A stretch of 64,000 bases of DNA, taken from positions 62,001 through 126,000 of the forward strand of contig NZ_JAGGOG010000016.1 in NCBI RefSeq assembly GCF_018614655.1, read 5' to 3'. Every line of letters begins with the position of its first letter. The first letter of the stretch is position 1. This stretch comes from Pseudomonas fluorescens. GTDB taxonomy: Bacteria > Pseudomonadota > Gammaproteobacteria > Pseudomonadales > Pseudomonadaceae. Shown here in pieces: positions 7,222 to 16,393 of this stretch. The translations under genes were made by a program, and so were the position numbers. The notes beneath the pieces were generated by a model. It was not told the DNA's origin and searched no databases. It worked only from the letters and a program-made list of their open reading frames with translations.

Positions 7222-7806
7222 TCAGGCCTTCTGGCTGTGCAGGTTTTTCATCGCACGGTTCCATTCACCGGCGAAGATATCCGGCAGCACGCCGAGGGCA
7301 AAATCGATGCTGGCATCGAGTTTTTCCTGTTCGGCGCGTGGCGCACGACCCAGGACGAAATTTGAAACCATACTGGCAACGCCCGGGTGGCCAATGCCAA
7401 GCCGCAAGCGGTAAAACGTATTCTGATTACCCAACTGCGCGATGATGTCCCGCAGGCCATTATGACCGCCATGCCCGCCGCCTTGCTTGAGCTTGGCAAC
7501 GCCGGGTGGCAGGTCCAGTTCGTCATGGGCCACCAGGATTTCTTCGGGTTTGATCCGGAAGAAGCCCGCAAGCGCCGCAACAGCCTGGCCACTGCGGTTC
7601 ATGTAGGTGGTGGGAATCAGTAGACGAACATCCTGACCCTGATGCGAGAAGCGTCCGGTCAGGCCAAAATATTTGCGATCGGCCACAAGATTGACACCTT
7701 GGGCGTGGGCGATCCGCTCAACAAAAAGGGCCCCCGCGTTATGCCGGGTCTGTTCGTATTCGGCGCCTGGATTTCCCAGGCCAACGATCAGTTTAATGGC
7801 AGTCAC
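7222..7806 (-). CDS. pth: Peptidyl-tRNA hydrolase
   Basis: Releases tRNA from peptidyl-tRNAs that drop off the ribosome, an essential recycling step in the cytoplasm. The N-terminal motif KLIVGLGNPGAEYEQTRHNAG contains the catalytic histidine and the substrate-binding asparagine. The later GGGHGGHNGLRD loop and the RLRLGIGHPG segment are typical. The length of 194 residues is normal. It lies between rplY and ychF, all leftward, in the conserved prs-rplY-pth-ychF order. Confidence 0.96.
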   Translation of the reverse strand: MTAIKLIVGLGNPGAEYEQTRHNAGALFVERIAHAQGVNLVADRKYFGLTGRFSHQGQDVRLLIPTTYMNRSGQAVAALAGFFRIKPEEILVAHDELDLPPGVAKLKQGGGHGGHNGLRDIIAQLGNQNTFYRLRLGIGHPGVASMVSNFVLGRAPRAEQEKLDASIDFALGVLPDIFAGEWNRAMKNLHSQKA

Positions 7807-7974
7807 GACAGGGGCCCTTCCTTTGGAGTTGTGGATAACATCGCCGCAACCTGGGTGCGGCGAAAGTGGACGACAAGAGCTAACTTATCCAGAGATAAAC
7901 TTCGCGTTGTCGCCCGCTTTCTCGCTACGTTCCGGTCCGCGATGTTTCCTCAAGCTCCGGCATTACAGAGTGAA

Positions 7975-8574
7975 TTACTCTGCAGCGCCTTCTTCAGCTT
8001 CTGGAGCAACACGTGGAGCGTGGACGTTGGCAACAGCCTTGTCATCACCGTGAGCCAGAGCAACAAACTCAACGCCTTTAGGGGCTTTGAGGTCGGACAG
8101 GTGAATGATCGAACCGACTTCAGCGTTGCTCAGGTCGACTTCGATGAACTCAGGCAGGTCCTTCGGCAGGCAGGTCACTTCGATCTCGGCAACAACGTGC
8201 GAAACTTCGCCGCCTTTCTTGATCGGAGCAGCTTCGCCAACGAAGTGCACAGGCACGATAGCGGTCAGTTTCTGGCCGGCTACTACGCGTACGAAGTCAG
8301 CGTGCAGCACGTGGCCTTTAGCTGGGTGACGTTGCAGTGCCTTGATGATGACGTTCTGCTTGGAACCACCAACGTTCAGCTCGATGATGTGGCTGTAAGC
8401 CGCTTCGTTTTCGAGCAGTTTGGCGATTTCCTTGGCCAGCATGCTGATGGATTCAGGGGCTTTTTCGCCACCGTAAACTACAGCTGGAACCAGGCTTGCG
8501 AGACGACGCAGGCGGCGGCTCGCACCTTTCCCCAGGTCGGAACGCAGTTCAGCATTCAAAGTAAAATCGTTCAT
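7975..8574 (-). CDS. rplY: Ribosomal protein bL25, long (CTC/TL5) form
   Basis: Binds 5S rRNA in the large ribosomal subunit. This is the two-domain form of about 200 residues: an N-terminal L25 domain (residues about 1-92) and the TL5 C-terminal domain, ending in an acidic and alanine-rich tail (PEAEEGAAE). The start at 8574 was chosen because GGAGAT lies seven bases upstream and the protein begins MNDFTLNAELR as in relatives; a longer frame to 8598 adds eight unlikely residues. Confidence 0.95.
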   Translation of the reverse strand: MNDFTLNAELRSDLGKGASRRLRRLASLVPAVVYGGEKAPESISMLAKEIAKLLENEAAYSHIIELNVGGSKQNVIIKALQRHPAKGHVLHADFVRVVAGQKLTAIVPVHFVGEAAPIKKGGEVSHVVAEIEVTCLPKDLPEFIEVDLSNAEVGSIIHLSDLKAPKGVEFVALAHGDDKAVANVHAPRVAPEAEEGAAE

Positions 8575-8640
8575 GTTGTATCTCCAAAATAACCACATTC
8601 GCCCCAGCGTTTGCGACCAGCGCTAAAGGCGATATGGGCA

Positions 8641-8677
8641 AAAAAGCCCCGCCCCAACAGAATGCTGGGGCGGGGCG
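8641..8677 (-). terminator. Strong terminator after prs
   Basis: An 11-bp GC stem (GCCCCGCCCCA at 8647-8657 paired with 8667-8677) is followed on the minus strand by six T residues. It ends prs transcription, so rplY probably has its own promoter in the remaining gap of about 65 bases. Confidence 0.9.
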
Positions 8678-8712
8678 CTTTTCGTCAGTGAGGTGCTCCG
8701 TAGGTTTGACCC

Positions 8713-9654
8713 TTAACGGAACATCGCGCTGATCGATTCTTCATTGCTGATGCGGCGAACCGCTTCGGCAACTACCGGTGCGATATCCAGTTGACGGATA
8801 CGCGAACAGGCTTGAGCAGCAGCGGACAACGGGATGGTGTTAGTCACCACCAGTTCGTCCAGCATTGAGTTCTCGATGTTCTCGATCGCTCGGCCCGACA
8901 GCACAGGGTGTGTGCAGTAGGCGAAGACTTTTGCTGCACCGTGCTCTTTCAGGGCTTTAGCCGCGTGGCACAGGGTGCCGGCGGTATCAACCATGTCATC
9001 GACCAGAATACAGGTGCGCCCTTCGACATCACCGATGATATGCATCACTTCAGAGTGATTGGCTTTCTCACGGCGTTTGTCGATGATCCCGAGATCTACG
9101 CCCAGGGATTTGGCAACAGCCCGTGCACGCACGACGCCACCAATGTCCGGGGACACGATCATCAGGTTTTCAAAGCGCTGGTCTTCGATGTCATCCACCA
9201 GAACGGGGGAGCCGTAGATGTTATCTACTGGAATATCGAAGAACCCCTGAATTTGGTCAGCGTGCAGGTCAACCGTGAGAACACGGTCGATACCTACCAC
9301 GGTCAGCATGTCAGCAACGACTTTCGCGCTGATAGCCACACGTGCGGAACGCGGACGGCGATCCTGACGGGCATAACCAAAGTAAGGGATTACAGCTGTG
9401 ATTCGAGTCGCTGAGGAGCGGCGGAAGGCATCAGCCATCACGACGAGTTCCATCAGGTTATCGTTGGTCGGAGCGCAAGTCGGCTGAATAATGAAGACGT
9501 CTTTACCGCGGACGTTTTCATTGATCTCGGCTGTAATTTCGCCGTCGGAAAATTTACCGACAGAGATGTCACCGAGAGGGATATGCAGCTGACGTACAAC
9601 ACGCCGAGCCAGATCGGGGTTAGCATTCCCCGTAAAGACCATCATCTTGGACAC
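8713..9654 (-). CDS. prs: Ribose-phosphate pyrophosphokinase (PRPP synthetase)
   Basis: Makes PRPP from ribose 5-phosphate and ATP for nucleotide, histidine and tryptophan synthesis. At 313 residues it has the expected length for a class I enzyme. Recognisable elements are FSDGEITAEINENVRGKD, the pyrophosphate-binding YFGYARQDR region with its catalytic loop residues, and the PRPP motif ILVDDMVDTAGT. It is preceded by tRNA-Gln and ispE in the same direction, as is usual in gammaproteobacteria. Confidence 0.97.
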   Translation of the reverse strand: MSKMMVFTGNANPDLARRVVRQLHIPLGDISVGKFSDGEITAEINENVRGKDVFIIQPTCAPTNDNLMELVVMADAFRRSSATRITAVIPYFGYARQDRRPRSARVAISAKVVADMLTVVGIDRVLTVDLHADQIQGFFDIPVDNIYGSPVLVDDIEDQRFENLMIVSPDIGGVVRARAVAKSLGVDLGIIDKRREKANHSEVMHIIGDVEGRTCILVDDMVDTAGTLCHAAKALKEHGAAKVFAYCTHPVLSGRAIENIENSMLDELVVTNTIPLSAAAQACSRIRQLDIAPVVAEAVRRISNEESISAMFR

Positions 9655-9699
9655 GCGCAGTACCTAGAGGCTGAGGGTAACCTGGATGAGTATAGAAAA

Positions 9700-9774
9700 T
9701 GGCAGGGGCGGCTGGATTCGAACCAACGCATGGCAGGATCAAAACCTGCTGCCTTACCGCTTGGCGACGCCCCT
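9700..9774 (-). tRNA. tRNA-Gln (anticodon TTG)
   Basis: On the minus strand AGGGGCG pairs with CGCCCCT to form the acceptor stem, followed by discriminator G and an encoded CCA. The anticodon stem GCAGG/CCTGC holds the loop TTTTGAT, which reads anticodon TTG for glutamine. The T arm has the standard GGTTCGAATCC. It lies between ispE and prs, its usual place. No integrase or duplicated tRNA end was seen nearby. Confidence 0.96.
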
Positions 9775-9811
9775 GTATCTGTTGCAACGAGTACCCAGTA
9801 CTCGGTTCCTT

Positions 9812-10663
9812 TTAGAGCAGACTTTGCAGCTTGCGATGCAACATCGAAACGTTGCTTCCCTTTGCTACAAACCCTGTAAGGGTCTCTGTCAGAAGGGCCG
9901 AGACTTTATCAGCTTCAGCTTTGTTTGGGAAGCCCCCAAACACACAACTTCCAGTGCCGGTTAATTTTGCTTCGGTAAATTTACCTAACAAATTCAAAGC
10001 GTTACGTACCTCTGGATAACGCCTTGCTACAACCGGTAAGCAGTCATTTCGACTGTTTCCCTTGGGAACGGGGCGCACTTTAATGGGAGGAGAGTTACGT
10101 GTCAACAGTGGATCTGAAAAAATTTCTGCTGTACTTACAGATACTTGCGGAACAAGCACGACATACCACGGCTCCTCGGGGTCTACAGGGGTGAGTTTCT
10201 CGCCCACGCCCTCGGCAAAAGCCGCATGCCCGCGCACGAAAACCGGGACGTCGGCGCCCAGCGTCAGGCCCAGCGTAGCCAGGCGATCCTCGTCCCAAGC
10301 CAGTTGCCACAAGTGATTCAGGCCGAGCAGGGTGGTGGCCGCATTCGAGCTGCCACCGCCGATTCCGCCACCCATGGGCAGGATCTTGTCGATCCAGATA
10401 TCGATGCCCAGCGAGCAACCGGATTGCTCCTGAAGTTTTTTTGCGGCCTTCACGATCAGGTTGCTGTCGTGAGGCACGCCTTCAAATTCTGTGTGCAGTT
10501 GAATCACACCATCGTCACGAACCGCAAAGGTCAATTCATCGCCGTAGTCGAGAAACTGAAAAATTGTCTGCAGCTCGTGATAGCCATCTTCACGGCGACC
10601 GAGGATGTGCAGCATCAAATTGAGTTTGGCAGGGGAAGGCAGGGTCAGACGGGGCGCAGTCAT
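9812..10663 (-). CDS. ispE: 4-diphosphocytidyl-2-C-methyl-D-erythritol kinase
   Basis: Phosphorylates CDP-methylerythritol in the MEP pathway of isoprenoid synthesis. It is a GHMP-family kinase: the N-terminal PSPAKLNLMLHILGRR segment, the phosphate-binding loop PMGGGIGGGSSNAA near residue 95, and the C-terminal LTGTGSCVFGGF motif are all present. The 283-residue length is typical. It starts one base after the lolB stop, so the two are probably coupled. Confidence 0.96.
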   Translation of the reverse strand: MTAPRLTLPSPAKLNLMLHILGRREDGYHELQTIFQFLDYGDELTFAVRDDGVIQLHTEFEGVPHDSNLIVKAAKKLQEQSGCSLGIDIWIDKILPMGGGIGGGSSNAATTLLGLNHLWQLAWDEDRLATLGLTLGADVPVFVRGHAAFAEGVGEKLTPVDPEEPWYVVLVPQVSVSTAEIFSDPLLTRNSPPIKVRPVPKGNSRNDCLPVVARRYPEVRNALNLLGKFTEAKLTGTGSCVFGGFPNKAEADKVSALLTETLTGFVAKGSNVSMLHRKLQSLL

Positions 10664-10664
10664 C

Positions 10665-11282
10665 TCATTGCCCCAGCTTGCGAGGTTGCCAATCCTTGAT
10701 CACCAGCGTGACGTCAAGGTCGGTGCCGTGCAGCTTGATGCGCTCGGGCAGCCAATATCCGTTCTGTTGTACATAGCTCAGGTACTCGACCTGCCAGCCA
10801 TCCTGTTCCAGCGATGCCAGGCGGCTGTCGCCATTGAGGCTCAGGCGACTCTTGCTATCGGGTGCAGGCAAGCCGCGAACCCACCAGACCAAATGCGAGA
10901 CCGGTAACTTCCAGCCCATTTGTTCTTCCAGCAGGGCTTCTGGGGTTGGCGCTTCATAGCGGCCCTGATTGGCGACTTCCAGGCTCACTTGCCCAGGTCG
11001 GCCGGTCAGGCGCGCAGCACCACGGCCCAACGGCCCGGACAGACGAATGTCGTAATAGTCTTGGCGTTGCAGCCAGAACAAGGTGCCGCTGCCCGAGTCC
11101 TTCGGGGCGCGAATGCCGACCTTGCCTTCGATCTGCCAGCCGTCGAGGCTACTCAATTGGTCCTTGTGCTGTTTCCACTGCGCCGGGTTGCCCTGGCCTT
11201 CAACGGATTCGCGAGCGCCAAAGCCCGCGCAACCGGCGAGCAGGGCGATAAAGCTGAAAACGATAACGTGGCGCAAAAACAT
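10665..11282 (-). CDS. lolB: Outer-membrane lipoprotein receptor LolB
   Basis: Accepts lipoproteins from the periplasmic carrier LolA and inserts them into the outer membrane. A short signal peptide ends in the lipobox LLAGC with the acylated cysteine at residue 18. The rest (205 residues in total) matches the LolB length and ends with a basic IKDWQPRKLGQ tail. It lies between the TPR lipoprotein gene and ispE, the standard lolB-ispE-prs order. Confidence 0.93.
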   Translation of the reverse strand: MFLRHVIVFSFIALLAGCAGFGARESVEGQGNPAQWKQHKDQLSSLDGWQIEGKVGIRAPKDSGSGTLFWLQRQDYYDIRLSGPLGRGAARLTGRPGQVSLEVANQGRYEAPTPEALLEEQMGWKLPVSHLVWWVRGLPAPDSKSRLSLNGDSRLASLEQDGWQVEYLSYVQQNGYWLPERIKLHGTDLDVTLVIKDWQPRKLGQ

Positions 11283-11286
11283 AAGC

Positions 11287-13011
11287 TTAAAGGGTCTCGG
11301 ATCCGGTCAGGCGCTTGATGGTGCTGCGCAGGATAGGGCTGTCGGGTTGTTCCTTGAGGAACTTGTCCCAGATTTGTTTGGCTTCGCGTTGTTTACCTTG
11401 GGCCCAGAGCACTTCGCCCAGGTGAGCGGCGACTTCCTGGTCGGGAAAGCGCTCAAGGGCTTGACGCAACAGGCGCTCGGCCTCATCCAGGTTGCCCAGG
11501 CGGTAATTCACCCAGCCCAGGCTATCGAGGACGGCCGGGTCTTCCGGGTTGAGCTGGTGGGCCTGTTCGATCAGGACCTTGGCCTCGGCGTAGCGGGTTG
11601 TACGGTCGGACAAGGTGTAGCCCAGGGCGTTCAGTGCCATGGCGTTGTCCGGGTCGCGCTTGATGATCAGGCGCAGGTCCTTTTCCATCTGCGCCAGGTC
11701 ATTGCGTTTTTCCGCTTGCATGGCGCGGGTGTACAGCAGGTTCAAGTCGTCCGGGTATTGCAGCAACGCTTGTTGCAACAGTTTCCAGGCACGATCGCCC
11801 TGCTTGTTGGCCGACAGGGTTTCGGCCTGGATCAGGTAAAGCTGGATGGCGTAGTCCGGCTCGGCATCCCGGGCCGCGGCCAGACGCTTTTCTGCTTCAT
11901 CGGTGCGGCCATTGCTCATCAGGATGTCGGCTTGGCGCAACTGGGCAGGCAAATAATCATTGCCGGGACCGACCAGGGCGTACTCGATCAACGCACCTTG
12001 CGGGTCATTGCGCTCTTCGGCGATACGCCCCAGGTTCAAGTGCGCCGAGTCGACGTGGCTTTCCCGGGCAATCAGGTCTTCCAGATAACCTTTGGCCTCG
12101 TCCCAGGCCTTGGCTTCCAGGCATACCAGTGCCAGGGAATAACGCAGTTCATCATCGTCCGGGTATTGCTGGACCAGGTTGGCGAACTGCACCTTGGCGT
12201 CTTCCATGCGGTCTTGTTCAACCAGCATGCGGGCGTAGGTCAGGCGCAGGCGTTTGTCATCCGGGTACTTCTTGATGCTTTTTTCCAGCAGCGGCAAGGC
12301 TTCCTGGCCGCGATTGAGATTCTGCAGCAGTCGCGCGCGCAGCAGCAGCGGGGCGATTTCACCGTCTTCCGGCGGGTTCTGCTCCAGCAGCGTCAAGGCC
12401 GCTTGTGCTTCATCATCTTGTTGCAGCAACAGGGCCTTGCCAAAAATCAGCTGGCCATTGTTCGGGTGTTTTTGCAGCAGGCGGTCGAAGCTCTTCATCA
12501 GGCCATTGCGGGTGTCCTGATCGGTGTCGGCCGCCGACAGTGCGAGGAAGTCGAAATGGGTGTCGCCCTTGCCTTGCAGGACTTTCTCCATATAGACCAT
12601 GGAGTCGTCATAGCGCCCGGCGCGGGCCAGTTGAATGGCCGCCGCCCGCTGGGCTTCAAGATCGTCCGGTGCGTTTTTCGCCCAGATCAGTGAACTATCC
12701 AGCGCCGCCTGATCGGCCCCCAGGTACTCGGCGATGCGAAACGCCCGCTCGGAAATTCCCGGATCCTGGGTGTTGATGGCCTGTGTCACATAATTATCCA
12801 GGGCAATGTCGAAACGATTGCGCTGGCCAGCCAGCTCCGCGCTCAGCAAGCTGAAGACCGTCTCTTCACTGAACGAGGAATAAACTTTGGGCTTTTCAGG
12901 GGCGGGAGTGCTGTCTTCGACCGGCGACGAATCGTCCGGAGACACGGGCGCCATGGCCTGGCAGCCGCTGAGGAAGACAAAAGCAAGGAGCAACGCGGAA
13001 GATCTATTCAT
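11287..13011 (-). CDS. Tetratricopeptide-repeat lipoprotein
   Basis: A 574-residue protein with a lipoprotein signal (FLSGCQ, cysteine 17) and a Pro/Ser/Asp-rich linker, then about a dozen TPR-like helical repeats covering most of the length (for example LNALGYTLSDRTTRYAEAK and LDSLGWVNYRLGNLDEAERL). It is a conserved pseudomonad protein found next to lolB. Its likely place is anchored in the periplasm, where TPR arrays act as protein-protein scaffolds. Its precise role is not known to me. Four bases separate it from lolB, so they are probably co-transcribed. Confidence 0.88.
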   Translation of the reverse strand: MNRSSALLLAFVFLSGCQAMAPVSPDDSSPVEDSTPAPEKPKVYSSFSEETVFSLLSAELAGQRNRFDIALDNYVTQAINTQDPGISERAFRIAEYLGADQAALDSSLIWAKNAPDDLEAQRAAAIQLARAGRYDDSMVYMEKVLQGKGDTHFDFLALSAADTDQDTRNGLMKSFDRLLQKHPNNGQLIFGKALLLQQDDEAQAALTLLEQNPPEDGEIAPLLLRARLLQNLNRGQEALPLLEKSIKKYPDDKRLRLTYARMLVEQDRMEDAKVQFANLVQQYPDDDELRYSLALVCLEAKAWDEAKGYLEDLIARESHVDSAHLNLGRIAEERNDPQGALIEYALVGPGNDYLPAQLRQADILMSNGRTDEAEKRLAAARDAEPDYAIQLYLIQAETLSANKQGDRAWKLLQQALLQYPDDLNLLYTRAMQAEKRNDLAQMEKDLRLIIKRDPDNAMALNALGYTLSDRTTRYAEAKVLIEQAHQLNPEDPAVLDSLGWVNYRLGNLDEAERLLRQALERFPDQEVAAHLGEVLWAQGKQREAKQIWDKFLKEQPDSPILRSTIKRLTGSETL

Positions 13012-13193
13012 ATAGGAAGAGGACGACTAACCTGCGGTCGGATCATCATGACACAAGCCTTCGGCCAAACATAACCGAGTCTCAATTGATGCCTTTATAG
13101 GCGTAAGGCATTAGGACAATAGACTACGGTGGTTGTTCTGGATCAGACGAAGTAGGACAATTGTCGGCTTCTCGACATCATCAGCGATATTGA
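13012..13193. promoter_or_regulatory. Divergent promoter region between the TPR lipoprotein gene and hemA
   Basis: A 182-base gap between divergent operons. It must carry the leftward lolB-operon promoter and the rightward hemA promoter. No operator was recognised with confidence. Confidence 0.5.
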
Positions 13194-14483
13194 ATGGCCT
13201 TCCTTGCACTCGGTATTAACCACAAGACTGCTTCCGTAGACGTGCGCGAGCGCGTGGCGTTTACGCCCGAGCAGTTGGTTGAGGCCTTGCAGCAGCTCTG
13301 CCGGCTCACCGACAGCCGCGAAGCTGCGATCCTTTCAACCTGCAATCGCAGCGAGCTCTATATAGAGCAGGAACATCTGTCAGCGGATGTGGTGTTGCGC
13401 TGGCTGGCGGATTTCCACCATTTGAGCCTCGAAGACTTGCGTGCCAGCGCTTATGTGCACGAAGAAGATGCGGCAGTTCGTCACATGATGCGCGTCGCCT
13501 CAGGGCTCGACTCGCTGGTATTGGGTGAGCCGCAGATTCTTGGCCAGATGAAATCGGCCTACGCTGTGGCGCGCGAGGCCGGGACCATCGGCCCGTTGCT
13601 GGGGCGCTTGTTCCAGGCCACGTTCAATTCGGCCAAGCAGGTGCGCACCGACACGGCCATCGGTGAAAACCCGGTGTCCGTGGCGTTTGCCGCCGTCAGC
13701 CTGGCCAAACAGATCTTCAGTGACCTGCAACGCAGCCAGGCGTTGCTGATCGGTGCTGGTGAAACCATTACCCTGGTCGCCCGCCATTTGCATGAGCTGG
13801 GGGTCAAGCGGATCGTCGTTGCCAACCGCACCCTGGAGCGCGCGAGCATCCTTGCCGAGCAGTTCGGCGCCCACGCGGTGCTGCTTTCGGACATCCCCGC
13901 CGAACTGGTGCGCAGCGACATCGTCATCAGTTCCACCGCCAGCCAGTTACCGATTCTCGGTAAAGGTGCGGTGGAAAGCGCCTTGAAGCTGCGCAAGCAC
14001 AAGCCGATCTTCATGGTGGACATCGCGGTTCCCCGGGATATCGAGCCTGAAGTCGGCGAGTTGGACGACGTTTACCTCTACAGCGTCGACGATCTGCACG
14101 AAGTGGTCGCCGAAAACCTCAAGAGCCGCCAGGGCGCAGCCCAGGCCGCCGAGGAAATGGTCAGCACCGGCGCCGATGATTTCATGGTGCGCCTGCGTGA
14201 ATTGGCGGCGGTGGATGTGCTCAAGGCGTATCGTCAACAAGGCGAGCGCCTGCGGGACGAGGAATTGATCAAGGCCCAGCGTATGCTCGCCAATGGCAGC
14301 AGCGCCGAAGACGTGCTGATGCAGTTGGCTCGTGGCCTGACTAACAAACTGCTGCACGCCCCGAGCGTACAGCTTAAAAAACTGACTGCCGAAGGCCGCC
14401 TTGATGCGCTGGCCATGGCCCAGGAACTCTTTGCCCTCGGTGAGGGCGCGTCAGATAGCTCTTCGGATAAAAAACCGCAATGA
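13194..14483 (+). CDS. hemA: Glutamyl-tRNA reductase
   Basis: First step of C5 heme synthesis: reduces Glu-tRNA to glutamate-1-semialdehyde. The catalytic cysteine is residue 50 in STCNRSE. The middle NADPH-binding domain has LIGAGETI, and VDIAVPRDIEPEV is the typical later motif. The C-terminal dimerisation helix is complete, giving 429 residues. The start is the first codon of MAFLALGINHKTA, the usual N-terminus. The stop overlaps prfA by four bases (ATGA), the conserved hemA-prfA arrangement. Confidence 0.97.
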   Translation: MAFLALGINHKTASVDVRERVAFTPEQLVEALQQLCRLTDSREAAILSTCNRSELYIEQEHLSADVVLRWLADFHHLSLEDLRASAYVHEEDAAVRHMMRVASGLDSLVLGEPQILGQMKSAYAVAREAGTIGPLLGRLFQATFNSAKQVRTDTAIGENPVSVAFAAVSLAKQIFSDLQRSQALLIGAGETITLVARHLHELGVKRIVVANRTLERASILAEQFGAHAVLLSDIPAELVRSDIVISSTASQLPILGKGAVESALKLRKHKPIFMVDIAVPRDIEPEVGELDDVYLYSVDDLHEVVAENLKSRQGAAQAAEEMVSTGADDFMVRLRELAAVDVLKAYRQQGERLRDEELIKAQRMLANGSSAEDVLMQLARGLTNKLLHAPSVQLKKLTAEGRLDALAMAQELFALGEGASDSSSDKKPQ

Positions 14484-15562
14484 AAGCGTCACTGCTCAAT
14501 AAGCTGGATATTCTCCAGGATCGCTTCGAAGAATTGACCGCCTTGCTTGGCGATGGCGAAGTCATCTCCGATCAAAACAAGTTCCGCACCTATTCCAAGG
14601 AATACGCGGAAGTTGAACCCATTGTGGCCACCTATAAACACCTGCTCAAGGTTCAGGCCGATCTGGAAGGCGCCCAGGCGCTGCTCAAGGACAGCGACCC
14701 GGACATGCGCGAAATGGCCGTGGAAGAAGTCCGTGAGGCCAAGGAAAAGCTGGTTGAGCTGGAAGGCGATCTGCAACGCATGTTGCTGCCCAAGGATCCC
14801 AACGACGGGCGTAACGTATTCCTTGAGATCCGTGCCGGCACCGGCGGTGACGAAGCGGCGATTTTCTCCGGCGACCTGTTTCGCATGTATTCACGGTATG
14901 CCGAGCGGCGCGGCTGGCGTGTTGAGATTCTCTCGGAGAACGAGGGTGAGCACGGCGGCTATAAAGAAGTCATCGCCCGGGTTGAAGGGGACAACGTCTA
15001 CGGCAAGCTGAAGTTCGAATCTGGCGCGCACCGCGTGCAGCGGGTGCCGGCCACTGAATCCCAGGGGCGTATCCACACTTCGGCATGCACCGTGGCGGTG
15101 TTGCCCGAGCCGGATGAGCAGGAAACCATCGAGATCAACCCGGCGGACTTGCGGGTCGACACCTATCGCTCATCGGGCGCCGGTGGCCAGCACGTCAACA
15201 AGACCGACTCGGCTATTCGCATCACCCACTTGCCGTCGGGCATTGTGGTGGAGTGTCAGGAAGAACGCTCCCAGCACAAGAACCGGGCGCGGGCGATGTC
15301 CTGGCTGTCGGCCAAGCTCAACGACCAGCAAACCAGCGCCGCCGCCAACGCGATTGCCAGCGAGCGCAAATTGCTGGTGGGCTCGGGCGATCGCTCCGAA
15401 CGTATCCGTACCTACAACTTTGCCCAGGGCCGGGTCACCGACCACCGGGTCAACCTGACCCTGTACTCCCTGGATGAAATCCTCGCCGGTGGCGTTGATG
15501 CGGTGATCGAGCCCTTGCTGGCCGAGTACCAGGCCGACCAACTGGCGGCGATAGGTGAATAA
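14480..15562 (+). CDS. prfA: Peptide chain release factor 1
   Basis: Reads UAA and UAG stop codons and triggers peptide release. The codon-recognition PAT tripeptide (VPATESQGR) is near residue 192 and the catalytic GGQ (GAGGQHVNK) near residue 235. Its 360 residues are the standard length. The next gene, prmC, encodes the enzyme that methylates this GGQ glutamine and starts immediately after the stop. Confidence 0.97.
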   Translation: MKASLLNKLDILQDRFEELTALLGDGEVISDQNKFRTYSKEYAEVEPIVATYKHLLKVQADLEGAQALLKDSDPDMREMAVEEVREAKEKLVELEGDLQRMLLPKDPNDGRNVFLEIRAGTGGDEAAIFSGDLFRMYSRYAERRGWRVEILSENEGEHGGYKEVIARVEGDNVYGKLKFESGAHRVQRVPATESQGRIHTSACTVAVLPEPDEQETIEINPADLRVDTYRSSGAGGQHVNKTDSAIRITHLPSGIVVECQEERSQHKNRARAMSWLSAKLNDQQTSAAANAIASERKLLVGSGDRSERIRTYNFAQGRVTDHRVNLTLYSLDEILAGGVDAVIEPLLAEYQADQLAAIGE

Positions 15563-16393
15563 ATGACCATTATTGCTAGCCTGTTACGCGCCGCCGAACT
15601 GCCGGACTCGCCCACTGCGCGACTGGATGCGGAGTTGCTGTTGGCCGCCGCGTTGGGCAAGTCCCGCAGTTACTTGCACACCTGGCCGGAGAAAATCGTC
15701 AGCAGCGAAGACGCGCTGACCTTTTCCGGCTACCTGCAACGGCGCCGCACAGGTGAGCCTGTGGCCTATATTCTCGGCCAGCAGGGTTTCTGGAAGCTGG
15801 ACCTGGAAGTCGCACCCCATACGCTGATCCCCCGTCCGGAAACCGAGATGCTGGTGGAAGCCGCCCTGGAATTGTTGCCCGCCACCCCCACCAAGGTCCT
15901 CGACCTGGGCACCGGCAGCGGCGCGATTGCCCTGGCCCTGGCCAGTGAGCGTCCCGCGTGGAACGTCACCGCCGTCGACCGGGTGCTGGAAGCGGTAGCC
16001 CTGGCCGAGCGCAATCGCCAGCGCCTGCACCTGGAAAACGCCACGGTACTGAGCAGTCATTGGTTCGATGCCCTGCAAGGCCACACGTACAACCTGATCA
16101 TCAGTAACCCGCCGTACATCGCGGACACCGATCCGCACCTGGTGGCCGGTGATGTGCGTTTCGAACCGGCCAGTGCACTGGTGGCCGGCCAGGACGGTTT
16201 AGATGACCTTCGTCTGATTATCGCCCAGGCGCCAGGGCATCTTGATGCCGGTGGCTGGTTGCTGCTGGAGCATGGTTACGATCAGGCCTCGGCCGTGCGC
16301 GAACTGCTATTGAAGCAGGGCTTTGAGGCGGTCCACAGCCGCATCGATCTCGGCGGCCATGAGCGGATCAGCCTGGGGCGCCGGTCATGCTGA
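15563..16393 (+). CDS. prmC: Release factor glutamine methyltransferase
   Basis: Methylates the glutamine of the GGQ motif in release factors 1 and 2 using S-adenosylmethionine. The SAM-binding motif is VLDLGTGSGAIALAL and the catalytic motif is ISNPPYI near residue 183. The N-terminal helical substrate-binding domain is present. The length of 276 residues is normal. It begins directly after prfA and its end overlaps the next gene by seven bases. Confidence 0.96.
   Translation: MTIIASLLRAAELPDSPTARLDAELLLAAALGKSRSYLHTWPEKIVSSEDALTFSGYLQRRRTGEPVAYILGQQGFWKLDLEVAPHTLIPRPETEMLVEAALELLPATPTKVLDLGTGSGAIALALASERPAWNVTAVDRVLEAVALAERNRQRLHLENATVLSSHWFDALQGHTYNLIISNPPYIADTDPHLVAGDVRFEPASALVAGQDGLDDLRLIIAQAPGHLDAGGWLLLEHGYDQASAVRELLLKQGFEAVHSRIDLGGHERISLGRRSC

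Noticed and set aside
9700..9774. tRNA-Gln as an integration site for an island
   Set aside because: No integrase, no repeated tRNA 3' end and no foreign genes next to it; the type III remnant is separated from it by four core genes.
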